NCBI GenBank assembly: GCA_963693285.1
Contig: OY848929.1
Span: forward strand, 5,086,501-5,150,500
Direction: 5' to 3'
DNA: 64,000 nucleotides
Source of the DNA: Xestospongia muta
Lineage: Eukaryota > Porifera > Demospongiae > Haplosclerida > Petrosiidae
Numbering within the stretch: position 1 is the first letter of the stretch
Content: more model-generated notes on this DNA
Told to the model about the DNA's origin: nothing
Databases searched by the model: none
Seen by the model: the letters and a program-made list of their open reading frames with translations, nothing else
The DNA's letters: not shown here

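Noticed and set aside
20467..63768. Dozens of plus-strand open frames of 60-150 codons lying opposite the giant frame
   Set aside because: They are antisense shadows. They recur because the underlying domains repeat, show no recognisable domain, and have no consistent start context. The minus-strand frame is clearly the coding one.
63902..63902. True start codon of the giant protein at the Met at 63902
   Set aside because: The codons before it continue a normal repeat domain in the same frame to the window edge, so this Met is internal.
18270..64000. Giant frame as bacterial contamination or a prokaryotic operon
   Set aside because: It sits 834 bases from the first exon of an intron-rich animal DIP2 gene on the same strand, with similar AT-rich composition and many eukaryote-type glycosylation sites. 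An assembly join cannot be fully excluded without reads.
18270..64000. CRISPR array or satellite DNA
   Set aside because: The periodicity is in the protein, with diverged DNA copies of about 370 bases and no short identical repeats or spacers.
1..64000. tRNA or rRNA genes, transposons with inverted ends
   Set aside because: I looked for cloverleaf-type segments and terminal repeats by eye and found none I could support.

Overview
The window is animal nuclear DNA: AT-rich, with two genes cut into dozens of small exons by introns mostly about 45-70 bases long (GT-AG), encoding animal-type proteins (a RhoGEF/SH3/Ig/FN3/twin-kinase protein and a full-length DIP2). The very short introns and close gene packing suit a compact early-branching animal such as a demosponge. 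That assignment is an inference; nothing here proves the species.

Layout. 1-464 (minus): the 5' end of a small single-pass membrane protein that runs off the left edge. 569-7900 (plus): a complete 35-exon gene whose spliced product (1,745 residues) reads SH3-SH3-DH-PH-SH3-Ig-FN3-kinase-Ig-FN3-kinase, a compact Trio/Kalirin-obscurin/UNC-89 relative. The first kinase keeps its catalytic residues and the second has lost them. 7901-9157: non-coding space between convergent genes. 9158-17435 (minus): a complete 38-exon DIP2 gene (1,487 residues). 17436-18269: short intergenic gap. 18270-64000 (minus): one uninterrupted open reading frame that fills the rest of the window and is still open at the right edge. 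It has at least 15,242 codons and no intron.

The giant frame is the striking object. It is built from about 122 tandem beta-rich domains of about 124 residues that look like the bacterial-type Ig-like/SbsA-like (Big_5-like) fold. The domains are ordered: several independent markers (a long hairpin insert, CX5C cysteine pairs, a TDGKA-type tail, a PNxV tail) recur every 23 domains. This defines a super-repeat of about 8.5-8.7 kb present in five full consecutive copies plus partial copies at both ends. Inside each 23-domain unit the same marker types also recur at 11- and 12-domain spacing, so an older half-unit seems to have been duplicated before the 23-domain unit was amplified. The logic resembles the titin A-band super-repeats but with a different domain type and no introns. 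Its N-terminus, and so any signal peptide or head domain, lies beyond the window. The last domain is cut short at the stop codon.

The three complete or near-complete loci show no obvious shared pathway. The kinase/GEF protein is probably a cytoskeletal scaffold, DIP2 a lipid-metabolism/AMP-binding-like protein, and the giant protein probably an extracellular or cell-surface filament.
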